Assembly: GCA_030267565.1 (NCBI GenBank)
Contig: BRXU01000006.1
Span: forward strand, 3,088,001 to 3,152,000
Length of the DNA stretch: 64,000 nucleotides
Origin: Pleodorina starrii
Lineage: Eukaryota; Chlorophyta; Chlorophyceae; Chlamydomonadales; Volvocaceae
Direction: 5' to 3'
A program made the position numbers and the translations under genes. The notes beneath the pieces are model-generated. The model ran no database searches. It saw only the letters and a list, made by a program, of their open reading frames with translations, and was not told the origin of the DNA. Below are positions 31,374 to 42,600 of the stretch, piece after piece; the stretch's first letter is position 1, and every line of letters starts with the position of its first letter.

Positions 31374-34300
31374 TCAATTGAAGAGGCTGGTTTTGGGTTG
31401 GCCATGCGCCACAGAACTCAAAACGGCCTGCGCCCTCTGGACCCCATAGTACCATCTTTCCCCGTCTAACGTCTCCTCCCAAAACTCCCTCGCCAGACAT
31501 ACCTGCAAGTTAGTGTAAGAGTGGCAGGCAACGAAGGCAAACCACCCGTGGGTCACTACAGTAAGGTGCCTATCTAGCTACCCACGGCGCCGCGGGAAAG
31601 CCCCTTGGGACAGCGCCAAGCATCACCAAAGGAGCGTGGTCAATAGAATTGAGGGTGGTTAGTTTGTAATATTTAGGGTAGTTTGTTTGTGGTACACGAG
31701 TTGTGTAGTCACGGACGTTGTGAAAGCCGCATGTCAAGTCCGTGCACAGCGCCGTGCGCCGAGTCACACAACGAGTCATACCGCCCGCCGAGTCGCGCTG
31801 CACGCCGAGTCACGTTCACGTTCGTTGTTAGTTATCCCACGTTCGTTGTTAGTTATCCCACAGCCATTGCACTATCCCGAAGATACCGGTAAGCCACAAG
31901 CTCACACGCCGCGTGTGTACCACGAGTCAAAGTAAGTCATCAGCTACCGCATGCCATTGCGGCATGGGACAATCCTCGGACCCGCCCCCACTAGGTCATT
32001 TGGTCAGGTCCCTAATCTATCAGGCTCACTCGTCGTCGTCGCTGCCGTGCAGCAGGTCCATCACCACCTCCTCGTCGGTCAATGCGCTGCACTTGCTCGT
32101 GTTGCTGTCGTCGTTCTGGCGGACGTAGGTTAGCTTCTCCGCGCGCTCCTGGGCCTTATGGGACAGGTCGCGACCCCACAGCGACCAGTCGCGCTCCGCC
32201 GCGCAAGTGGTGGCGTGCAAGCGCAGCACGCGGTTCGCCACGTACGCCAAGGCCGGGTACGTGGAAGCCATGTACAACCTCCAGAACTTCAGGCGCAGGG
32301 GCAGTCCGGCAATCTCCACCTTCGTCTGCTCGCCGACGGTGACTTCCGTGCGCCGGACCAGCGTTGGCATGTAGTCGCTGCACTCCTCCGGCACGTCCAT
32401 GAGCAGAATGAGGCCCCACTCCGCAAATAGCACGGCCATCTTGTCCTGCTTGTCCTTCTCCTTCTCCCCCTCGGTGCTGCCGATGCCGGCTCCCGCGAAC
32501 ACCTCCGCTGCCAGCTGCCTCATTCGCTGCCGCTGCTCGAGCGTGAACTGGCTCCAGGGGAGGCACCATTCCGCCGTCCCTTTGTCCTTAATGAAGTTGA
32601 CGGGGTCGAGGAGGTAAGCCAGCTGCATTGCCGGCTGGTCGAGGGTGCTGCGGAAGCGCGCCTCCCACAGCAGCAGCACGCTCTTCTCCGCCTTCGACTT
32701 GTCCTCGGGGTAGATGTCGTACTCCGGGTACTTCTCGCTGAACGCCTTGCAGTGCTGCCCAATCTTGAGCACCGCTTCCTGCGCCTGTGAGGGGTGCGGA
32801 AGCAGCAAAACACGACGGCACAGGAGCAGAGAAAAGGGTGATATAATATCGGCAAAACGCGTCCTCCATCAAAACAGAGACGAGGTACTTCGAACCAAAG
32901 AAGGTTGAGTGCAGGGGTGTGATGCCGCAAGAATGGGCGACTGGACAGGGAACAAAAACTGGGCGAAGGGCAACGGGGCAGCATGACACGGGAGACACCT
33001 GCAAGCCAGGAAAGAGGTGAACGACGGGCGCGAAAGAAAAGGTCACCTGGCTCAGCATTGGCCGGTCGCCCACCAGCTTGCGAATGGCCGTGCTCACGGG
33101 CTCCATCAGCGCCACGTAGCGCTCGAAGCTGACGAACAGGTCCTTGTAGCGATCCGCGCACAGCACAGCGGAGCGGAACTGGCTGGCCTTCTCGATGTCC
33201 TCGGACACCGCCGCCCACTCGTCGCCCGAGACGAGCGCCTGCAGCGCGTCCTTGTTGGCCAGCAGGTCCTTCACGATGAGGTAGTGGCAGGCGAAGCGCG
33301 TCGGGGAGTTGACGGTGATGGCAGAGACGCGGCCGTACAGGCCCTCCTGCCGCTTGTGCAGCGCCGACCGGATGCGCTCGCTGCCGTTGATGGTGTTGGA
33401 CATGAACAGGGCAGTGTCGACCACCTGGTTGCCCCACGGGCACTTGTCGGAGTTGGCGATGTCCTTGAAGTAGAGCGAGAGGCCGTGGGCGACGCATCCG
33501 ACAGCGAGCCAGCGGGGGTTGTGGTCTCGGAGCATCGTCATGGCGGAACGGTTGGCCTTCACGTTGTCCATCACAAAGCCAATGCAGTCGTCCGGCTCCT
33601 TGAACAGCTTGGACACCAGCTCGATGTGCAGGTTGCAAATCCAAGCGGCATTTTTGATGTTACCGGTAGCGTCAACCACCTTGAGGAACACGGCCCGAAA
33701 GCTGAGCAACTTCATGACGTCAATAAGCGGGCTGCCCATAAACGCAACACGATTCTTCCAACCGGTAGTCGCGATAGCAGCCAGGCCACCGTCCTTGGAA
33801 CACTCAGAGTCCATCCTGGCCGAGACTTCCGCGTGAACCTCGTCCAGCATTTTGCCGCTGAGCACTTTACGGCTGGGCAGTCGAACGCCTATGGCAGCGC
33901 ACGCCTTCACCAAGTCCGGGTGCTCTATGAGGTGCAGCGCGATGTTGCACTTGAAGAAGAAGAGAGCCAGGTGCTTCAGGAAGATGGTGATCTGAGAAGC
34001 TGCCGCAACAAAGCTGCGAATATAACCTCCGTCTCCAGCCCGTGCGCGCTTGCTGTGTGACGACCCTTCATCGACAGGTTCGCTGGTCGGGGGGTCGGAG
34101 GGGGCTGGGGCCGTGCTGGCCATCTCGGACCTGTGCGCCTGGAAATGCTTGGGCGCCACAGTCGACGGGTTAATGGCGCTGAACTGCTTGCCGCAGCGCT
34201 CGCACTGGATTTTAACCGAGTTGCCCACGAGCAAAACGTTGAAAATCGCCCACCATGGCGCCTGCTTCTTACGCTTCAGCTCCTTCAATTTATCACAGTA

Positions 34301-34863
34301 CGCATGCGGTGTCAACTTCTTGCCGCCATACTTGTACTCAACTCTGGCCTCTTTTGCCGCCGAACCCTCAGCAGTTTGCTGGCTCGTGCATGGAGCGCTT
34401 GGGTCAGCCATTGGCAGGGCAGTAAGAGTTCAAAATCCGAAATTAGACAAGTGTTGCGACGGCTCTGAGGACCTTCTCAACATTTTAAAACTTGTGTACC
34501 GTAAAGCCGTACATTTAGGCAACGGAAAACTGCCTCCGAAAGCCCCCAAATAGCATTCTACTCGGTTCTCGATGAGTTTTGTTTCTCCTTTGGGAATTTC
34601 ACCATCCATCTACCATTATGGCAGCCTCGTTCCTGATGATCAACCTTCACCAACCAACTACCAATGCCGAAGCCCATCGGCCGCCGCCACCCAAGTTGTC
34701 GAAACCACCCACTAACAACCCCCTCCCGCACCGTCTCCTCAGCCACAAGCTGCGCCAGAAGGCGGCGCCGCAGGCGCTGATCGGCGCTGACGCCGCTAGG
34801 GCCTGCCGTACCAGGCCATGCCGTGGCGGCGCAAGCCTCCAGCACCGCCGACGCACTCGCCAT
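31374..34863 (-). CDS. Small 86-residue helical protein; hAT gene nested in its intron
   Basis: Exon 1 (34863-34732, from ATG to a GAGACG|GTGCGG donor) and exon 2 (31502-31374, after the acceptor TTACACTAACTTGCAG with a CTAAC branch-like site) join in phase. The junction gives a continuous helix-prone stretch, RRRLLAQLVAEET joined to VCLAREFWEETL, then GERWYYGVQRAQAVLSS and a TSLFN end. The first 27 residues are Ala/Gly/Ser-rich and could be an organelle presequence. I do not recognise the family. The 3.2-kb intron contains the hAT transposase gene on the same strand. The model rests on splice sites, phase and composition only; each exon could instead belong to another gene. Confidence 0.45.
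31688..34505 (-). mobile_element. hAT-superfamily DNA transposon, probably autonomous
   Basis: The element carries an intact transposase gene (32026-34411). The limits given are only a guess: GGTACACGAGTT at about 31691 is matched on the other strand by GGTACACAAGTT near 34489-34500, which may be terminal or subterminal inverted repeats. Between the left limit and the gene lie a tandem pair of 21-base units (31818-31860) and several GAGTCAC/GCCGAGTC motifs, like the subterminal repeats that bind hAT transposases. No 8-base target duplication was found by eye. Confidence 0.65.
32026..34411 (-). CDS. hAT-family transposase, 707 residues
   Basis: Two exons, 34411-33047 and 32784-32026, separated by a GT-AG intron and in phase. 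Near residue 75 a BED-type finger is visible (CERCGKQFSA...HFQAHR). The central RNase-H-like region resembles DUF659-type hAT proteins: VMDNVKANRSAMTML, PRWLAVGCVAHGLSLYFKDI. The C-terminal hAT dimerisation region is present, ending in LRLHATTCAAERDWSLWG. Full-length relatives cut and paste their own element. No internal stop or frameshift is seen, so the gene looks recent and possibly active. Confidence 0.9.
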
Positions 34864-35542
34864 GGGTAATCAAGGCTTGTACGACCAGCGCGGCGGCCCC
34901 CGTCCCCGCCCGCGCCTCCAGCCCCGCCCCCGCCGCCAGCCCTGCGCGCAAGATGCTCAAAAGGCCGTGCGGATACGGTACATTCTGATAAATTCCAGGC
35001 ATAGAAGGCGATGGTGGCGGGGCTCTACACCGCCGGCGGGCTGCATGGGACCGTTGATGAGTGCAGAACACCCCGCCGACGGTTTAACTGCATGTGTGTA
35101 TGAGTGTGTGTGAATTATGTAAGCCAGTTAGCTCTGCTGTCTGTGCCTGAGTTCAGACAAGTGGCTGCGGCGGTATCAGCTTCCTCGCGCGGGAAGCTGT
35201 GACAAAGGGTGGAGCCCGCTCCGATCGATCGCTGCATCCGCAAAACGGCTCGGGGCGTGCTCGTATCTTCGTAAGGCAGCGAGCGACGCAGCCGCAGCAC
35301 GCGGGCAGCGAGCTATACATCCACTCGTGAGGAGAGTCAGGGCCACACTCTCAGGCACCGGTGCATCTTCTTGTTGTCGCGTGCACGCGCGTGCCGTCCC
35401 TTGGTGTTGTGGAGGTTTGGGAAAAGCTCGGGCACCACCGGCTGGGCGGGAGCGAGCGGAGCGCCGAGGTAGAGGGTACACCCACCCGCCACACACACAG
35501 ACCCATCGGCGTGGCAAAGCCACGGACGATGCGACGGGGTGC

Positions 35543-35568
35543 AACACACACACACACACACACACACA
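35543..35568. repeat. (AC)n microsatellite
   Basis: A perfect AC run of about 13 units. Confidence 0.9.
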
Positions 35569-36235
35569 TTCCGTGTCCACTGCCGGTGCTTCTTTCTTCT
35601 TACAGGGCTTTACGCTCCAGCCGTCACGTCGCAAAATTTCCCGCCTGCTTCAAGCCCTTTCAACCCACAGAACCATTCACACTAACATTTAACAACGGCA
35701 GATTTCGGAAGCACTTTAAAACCACCAGCGAGGGGTGGCATCGTGGCAAGCATATCCACTTACCGCTATATCTCTCACTCTTGCGTATACGCAAACGCCG
35801 GAAAACACCGGCGCCATCCGCTCAAGAGGCTCGACGCAGCAATGCAGAGACACAGCCGCAATCACGCCTCCAACCGAAAAAACCACCCAACCGCCAAACC
35901 GACAGCCCAGCGACAACAAAAGCCGCGCCGCAGCGACCTCCACCCCTCCGCCCTATTTCCATCCCCTTTTAAGACACACACACAACACACACGCGCAACG
36001 CAATACATCACACCCAACGCAATTACTGGTGCCGTCACGTCACGTCCTGCACCGACGCGCCTGCCAGCGCTCCACTCCGCGGGCCCCACGTGCACACACA
36101 TACCCACACGCACAGTCCCTATTGCACTTCCCGCCGGGTATATTAACTAACCCAACTAACCCACAAAGATTCCGACACGAAAGCCGCGCAGCAGCATGCA
36201 CCAGCCGTCGGCACTCACACCGCCAAGTTTCAAAA

Positions 36236-36266
36236 CTTAGGGTTTTAGGGTTTTAGGGTTTTAGAG
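36236..36266 (+). repeat. Interstitial telomere-like TTTTAGGG repeat
   Basis: Three consecutive TTTTAGGG units with partial units on both sides. Degenerate relatives occur at about 12355-12385, 16690-16710, 19062 and 37010-37050. Confidence 0.85.
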
Positions 36267-36603
36267 GGACTATTCCTTCAAAACTAGGGACCCGATGGAG
36301 CGACGCAGAGGGCCCACATGCACGGCCCCACACACACAAGTAAGGTAAAAGGACAAGCAGGGCTAAGGAGAGAGGGTCGAGGGTAAGTGGGACGAAGGCA
36401 AGAGAGACTTTCTTCGGCTGAGTGCGACCTCATCACAAGCGCGCCGACCCAACAGGCGCAACAAACAGGCGGCGCCGGCCTACCACGCGGGGCGGGACAA
36501 AGCCTTTACCCCCCCCCCCCCACACACACACACACATGCCGCCCCTCCGCCCCTGCCTGCCTGCCGCCCTGCCTCCATCGCTCTCCAAAGGGCCTTTGCG
36601 CGC

Positions 36604-39600
36604 TCACTCGGATTCCGCGTGGTGCGCCCCCCCGGTGAACGCAAAGGGCACGAACGAGTATCCGTCACCCCGGTAAAACTTGTTCTGGAACTCCACCCAG
36701 TGCAGACGCAGCGCGTGCAGGAAGGCCGACAGCGACTCCATCACCATCAGCACACCCAGCGTCGCCACCGCAAACACGAAAAAACCGACCACCATGGCGG
36801 CGGGGCTGCCGACCTGCGGGGTGAGAAGCGAGAGAGAGAGAAAAGAAAAGAGGGGAGAGGGAAGACGGAAGAAAAAAAGGATGTAACGAAGGACAGGTAC
36901 AGAGGAGGCGCTGAGAGGATCGTAAAGGGCGGAAGAAGAGAGAGGCAAGAGGTGAGAGAAAGGACGGAGGCAAGAAAGGAGGTAACTCAACTGGTAACCC
37001 AACAACCCGCGTCACCCTAACTCTAACCCTTAAACCCAACCCTAACCCGCGCATCCATCACTCCATCCATCCATCCATCCATCCGCCCATCCATCCATCC
37101 ATCCGCCCATCCATCCATCCGCCCATACACCAACCCATCGCTCCCTCTCCCCCCCACGCCCCCCGCCACCACACACACCAATCCATCGCTAACCCTTCCC
37201 TTCTCCCCTCCCCCAAACACCCACCCACCCACCCACCCACCTCGATCGTCATCATGAGCACCCGGTCGTAAAACACGGCCGACAGCTGACTGTGCGCCAG
37301 AGACAGAGCCCACAGCCGCAGGTACGAGGCGGTGTTGGATACGGCGCCCAACACGAACTCAATGGTGTGGATCATCTGGAGGAGGGAGGGCGAGGAGGGG
37401 GAGGAGGGTGGGGAGGGTGGGGAGGGCGAGGGAGGGTGAGGAGGAAGAGGAGGGTGGGGAGGGCGAGGGAGGGTGAGGAGGAAGAGGAGGGTGGGGAGGG
37501 CGAGGGGGGGAGAGGAGGAGGGTGAGGAGGGTGAGGCGGAAGAGGTCGTCGGGGCGGGACGGGCAGTATGGGGTGGAGCCGTGATGAACCGTGAATGGAG
37601 CAAAGGCCGACGAGCGGATAGGCAAGCTGGTCCCAACAGGCCAACACCTGGTCCCACCCTCGAGTCCCACCACACCCACCCACCACACCCTTGCGCGCCC
37701 TTCCGACAGCAAGCTCACTCTCAAGCCCCTCGCGCCCCAACCTCCGCCCCCCATCCACCCGCCATCCGCCTCCGCCCCCCATCCACCCCGCCATCCGCCT
37801 GCCCGGCCGCTCACCTGATGGACCATGACCTCCCCAAAGTCAAAGTGCTCCCCGTGTCCGCCGTGGCCCCCGCCGTGACCCCCGCCGTGGCTGTCGCTGC
37901 CGTGCGCCGCCTCGTGGTCCCGATCCAGTCGCCGATACTCCCCTCGGACCTGGCAAGCAGAGGTTGGGACCAGACGAGGTGAGAACGAGGACGAGGACGA
38001 GGGCGAGGCGAGAACGAGGACGTGACGTGAGGCGGGACGACGTTAGTAAAGCGCGGCGGGGAGGTGAAACGGTGATGTGAAGGATGGCAGCCGCAGCAGC
38101 AGCAACCAGCAGCAGCAGCAGCAGCAGCAGCAACCAGCAGCAGGGCGCAGCGACGTCCTTCACACACACATCAGATGGTCACATCCGCGCCCACCACAAG
38201 ACCACATACGATACATCGGCCCACACCGCACACTCCACGCATAAGCCCTCATTGCCCTCACTGGCCTCACGCCAGCCGGCCTCTTTCGCGCCCTCCGCTC
38301 CCACTCCGCGGCGATCGTTTGCGCTGTTGCAACCTTGTTAACCCCCTCCGCCCATCACACCTCCACCCACCCACCCACACCCTCACACACCCTCTCACAC
38401 CCATTCGCACCCACCCAGCCCCCCACGCACCCTGGCTGCGGCCTCCGCCCTCTTCTTGAGGATCATCGGCTTGGGCAGCAGCATCCAGGGCACCGCCACC
38501 AGCGCCACCAGCAGCAGCAGCACCTGCACACTGTCCTGGCCCTTGAACAGGAACCCGGCAGAGTCTACAGTGCCTGCATATCAAGCGGAGCCGAGCCGAG
38601 CCGAGGGAGGAGAGGCAGGGAAGGGGAAGGGATTTAGGGTTGGGAGGGCTGGGAGGAGTTTGTTGGGGTGGGATGCAGAGCTGATGCGATGCTGGGTTGC
38701 AACAACCAGAGTTCCCAGGGCTCCCAGCGTCCCCAGGTGTGCCTTGCGCTCAATAAAGTGCCTTGCCCGAGCCCAAAGGGCATGAAAGGGCCCCGCTGCA
38801 TCGCCCCACTACCAAACCCCCTCGCACGCTCACTCATTCGGTGCCCCACTCAACTCTCGACTTTCAACTCGACTCGGCTCGACTCACACGGCTTCACGAA
38901 CGTCCCCTCCCTTCACTGCCTCCGTCACTTCCCCTAACAATCCGCCCTCCCCTCAACAACCCTCCCTCGAGTCCAAGCAAGCGACCGACCGACCCACCCG
39001 GAGATAGGAACATGTAGATCATGACGTGGTACAGGTCCACCATAGAGCCGCTCACCCACTTGCCCACAATGAGTGCAGACAGGTAACCAAACAGGCCGTT
39101 GAGGAAAATCATCTGGGGAACAAACTCGCAAATAGTAGACAGGCGGTCCCTGGTGGGAAAGGGAGCGAGAGAGAGAGAGAGAGAGAGAGAAGGGGGGATT
39201 GGGATAAGGTCGAGACGAGGAAGCGGGACGAGTGAGACGAGGGAGAGGAAGAGGAAGAGGAAGAGGAAGAGGAAGAGGAAGAGGAAGAGGAAGAGGAAGA
39301 GGAAGAGGAAGAGGAAGAGGGAGAGGGAGAGGGAGAGGGAGAGGGAGAGGGAGAGGGAGAGGGAGAGGGAGAGGGAGAGGGAGAGGGAGAGGGAGAGGGA
39401 GAGGGAGAGGGAGAGGGAGAGGGAGAGGGAGAGGGAGAGGGAGAGGGAGAGGGAGAGGGAGAGGGAGAGGGAGAGGGAGAGGGAGAGGGAGAGGGAGAGG
39501 GAGAGGGAGAGGGAGAGGGAGAGGGAGAGGGAGAGGGAGAGGGAGAGGGAGAGGGAGAGGGAGAGGGAGAGGGAGAGGGAGAGGGAGAGGGAGAGGGAGA

Positions 39601-42600
39601 GGGAGAGGGAGAGGGAGAGGGAGAGGGAGAGGGAGAGGGAGAGGGAGAGGGAGAGGGAGAGGGAGAGGGAGAGGGAGAGGGAGAGGGAGAGGGAGAGGGA
39701 GAGGGAGAGGGAGAGGGAGAGGGAGAGGGAGAGGAAGAGGGGGGGAAGAGGAAGAGGAAGAGGATTAGAAGGAGAAAGCTACGTACTGTATGGCCACTGA
39801 ACCACCGCCATCGATGCATCAGTAACGCATACAGCACACGGCACAGTCACGCATACGGCAGAGTGTGAGCCCCGTGAGCATTAGTACGTCTAACCGTGTC
39901 CTGTCGTACGCACCTAAAGTAGTTGTTGTTGAGTAGCGACATCATGATGCCCAGGTTCATGTGTACGACACCCAGCAGGATGCTCATCTTCATCTTCATA
40001 GAGTTGAGAAAGGGAAGCTCCGTCTTGGTGCCGTGCCAAATGGGGTCCAGGCCAAACGTGTACGGACCTGGGGTGTACGGCACGTGTGGGGGTACGGTAT
40101 ACGACATGTGTAAAAAATCGACAAGCAGCCAACCCGGGCGGATGCGGACAGGCGTGTCGGCGGCGCCGCCGTCGCCCGCCTCCGCCTCACGCAACATATC
40201 TGTGTACGGCACTACGTCGCCGGCAGCGAGACGGACGGACGGCAGGGGTTCTTACCGCGTCCTACGGCGCATGCTGCCACCTGCCATTTGAAAAGTCTCA
40301 CAGAGACCGCAGAGCCACAGAGCCCTCTCAACCAGCGGTCAACCGCAGCCGCAACCACCCACCATATGCCCATGCGGCCCAGGCCCGCGATCAAGCACCT
40401 CGGGACCCGTTTGTAAGGACGTTGATAATGCGAGAGAGCGAGCGACCTCCCCCCCGCCCCCCCGCCCCCCAGAGAGCACCCTCCCCAGCCCCTTAGCCCC
40501 CCACCCGCCACCCCACCTGCCCCCCGGGGCATCTTGACCACCCCCGGCACCGGCTCCTGGTGCGTGCAGTCGCGGTTGTCAATGTGCGGCATCGAGACGT
40601 TGGCGATGTGACACCTGCATTTGCGTGTGTTGGGTTGGGTTGTGTGGGTGTGGGGGTTGGAGGTTATAGCTGCATCCACCTAGTCACCTAGCTGGCTAGC
40701 TGAATGCCCCCGCCAAGCTTCCAAACGAAGCTTCTAAAGCGGATGCGGTCAAGAGTCGGATCAGAAGCTAAAGAGACAGCTCTAAGAGAAGGCCTCCCGA
40801 GGTGTGCTGCAGCTGCAGCTCGTGAGCGAGTGAGTGAGTGGGCTCTCTCAGCTCAAAGCCTCGATGTGTGCTGCAGCTCGTGAGTGAGTGAGTGAGTGGG
40901 CTCTCACTCACGTGAATGCGGTTCTCCCCGCCAGGCTCATGGGCATGGAGAAGAACTCGTTGTACAGCGCGCCCAGGTACATGGAAAAGAGGCCCATCAG
41001 CAGAATGCAGTACCGACCGCCGTACAGCATCTGAAACATGTCGTTCAGCTGCGAGAGGACCGGAGGTGGGGGGGGGCGGCGGGAAGGGGTGGTCAAGACT
41101 CATTCACCAACAGATCGCGGCGGACCGCGATGAGAGCGTTGGTGGGTTCTGTCCCTCCCTGAAGACCCTGGACGCAGTACAATGCACGCAGGCAACAACT
41201 CCTACGGCAGCGGGCGGAACCCACTCAAACCCAAGCAGCAGCTGACCCGTCTCTCTCCCCCTCTCACACACAGCTACCCCCCTCTTCTGCCCTCACCCAC
41301 CCAACCCCCCTCTTACCCCCCCCACACACACACCCCCACCCCTCCCACCCACACCCACCTGCTGCTTGCCAAACTTCTTCTCGTTCAGCAGCAGCCAGGC
41401 GGCAAACAGCGTCATCAGCAGCCCATGCCCCAGGTCACCAAACATGACCGAAAACAGAAACGGAAAGGTGGCAATGGTGAAGACGGCCGGGTTGACCTCC
41501 CGGTAGCGCGCAATGCCGTACGCATCCACGATGGACTGGAAGCACGACGTGAACTTGTTGGTTTTGAAGTAGGTGGGCGGGTTCTCGTGGGAGGCGAGCG
41601 GCTGCAGGATGGCGCTGACCTGCGAACCAGGTGGATGGGGACACAGCAGCAGCGGAGGAAATACACACACACACGCGGAAGGGGAGGGGGGAAAGGGCGG
41701 AAAAGGGGGAGAGAGAGGGGTCAACATGGGCGGCGGGAGGGGCGATGGATGGATGGATGGATGGATGGATGGATGGATCATACACTGTGAAGCCTGCCGA
41801 ATGGCGCTGTGAGTCACATTCGTAGCAGGCCCGCAAGAGCGCTACAGGTTCCCCACCTCCCCCACCTCACCCCCCACCCCCCCTCCCCCACCCCACCCCA
41901 CCTCACCCCCCGCCCCACCCCGCTCCCCCGCCCCACCTGGTTCGCGCTGTCCGCCACCGCCCTCAGCGCCTCCTGCACCCGGGACCGTGCCGATGAGGGC
42001 ACCCAGGCCTCCGCCACCAGCACCTTGCGAGTCACGTCCACATTGCACTTGTTCAGAGTGTGGTACACAGCCTTCTCGCGACGAACAAGAGTCGACCACA
42101 CGTCAATGTCTGTAGCGGGGGGCGGTGGAGGGGCGGTGGGGAGGGGCGGGGCGGTGGAGAGGGGGCGCGAAGCGAGATGCGGCAAGGATGGGGCAGGTAG
42201 GGTGCGCGGGAGGGAGGGAGCCCCAACATATCGTTTTTATTACCCTCAATATCCCTCCTCCCCCCCCCACATACATACATACACACATACATACACACGC
42301 ACGCACGCACTCGTTCGCTCACTCACCCGCCGCCACCCGCTGCATGACTCTCGTCCTCTGCAGGTCTCCCACCTCCAGAGTGGTCCGCATCTCGGTCAGG
42401 CGGCCGCCCACCTCCGCCGCCATCGCCCGCTGGCGGTTGGGCTCCTCGGGGAGAGGGTAGCGGTTGGCGCCAAACGCCTCGCAAATCTACGCAAAGTACG
42501 ACGGCGAAAAACACGGCATGTACGGAAAAAATAAAAGAAGGATACCGGAGAGAGAGAGAGAGGAGGGAGAGGACGAGGAGAGGACGAGAGAGGGGAGGAA

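Larger units (their letters stand above)
34864..36603. other. Intergenic: small gene 5' flank and V-ATPase 3' flank
   Basis: No gene is supported. The stretch contains an AC microsatellite (35543-35568), a telomere-like repeat (36236-36266) and C-rich CA-rich tracts (36500-36540). Frames on both strands are low-complexity shadows. Confidence 0.5.

Noticed and set aside
38084..38160. CAG array as a poly-Gln or poly-Ser coding exon
   Set aside because: It lies in a V-ATPase intron between exons that join in phase without it.
39099..39837. Open frames of about 180-240 codons made of Arg-Glu, Arg-Gly or Pro-Ser dipeptides
   Set aside because: They are translations of the GAGGGA/GAGGAA repeat in a V-ATPase intron; every frame of a hexamer repeat stays open.
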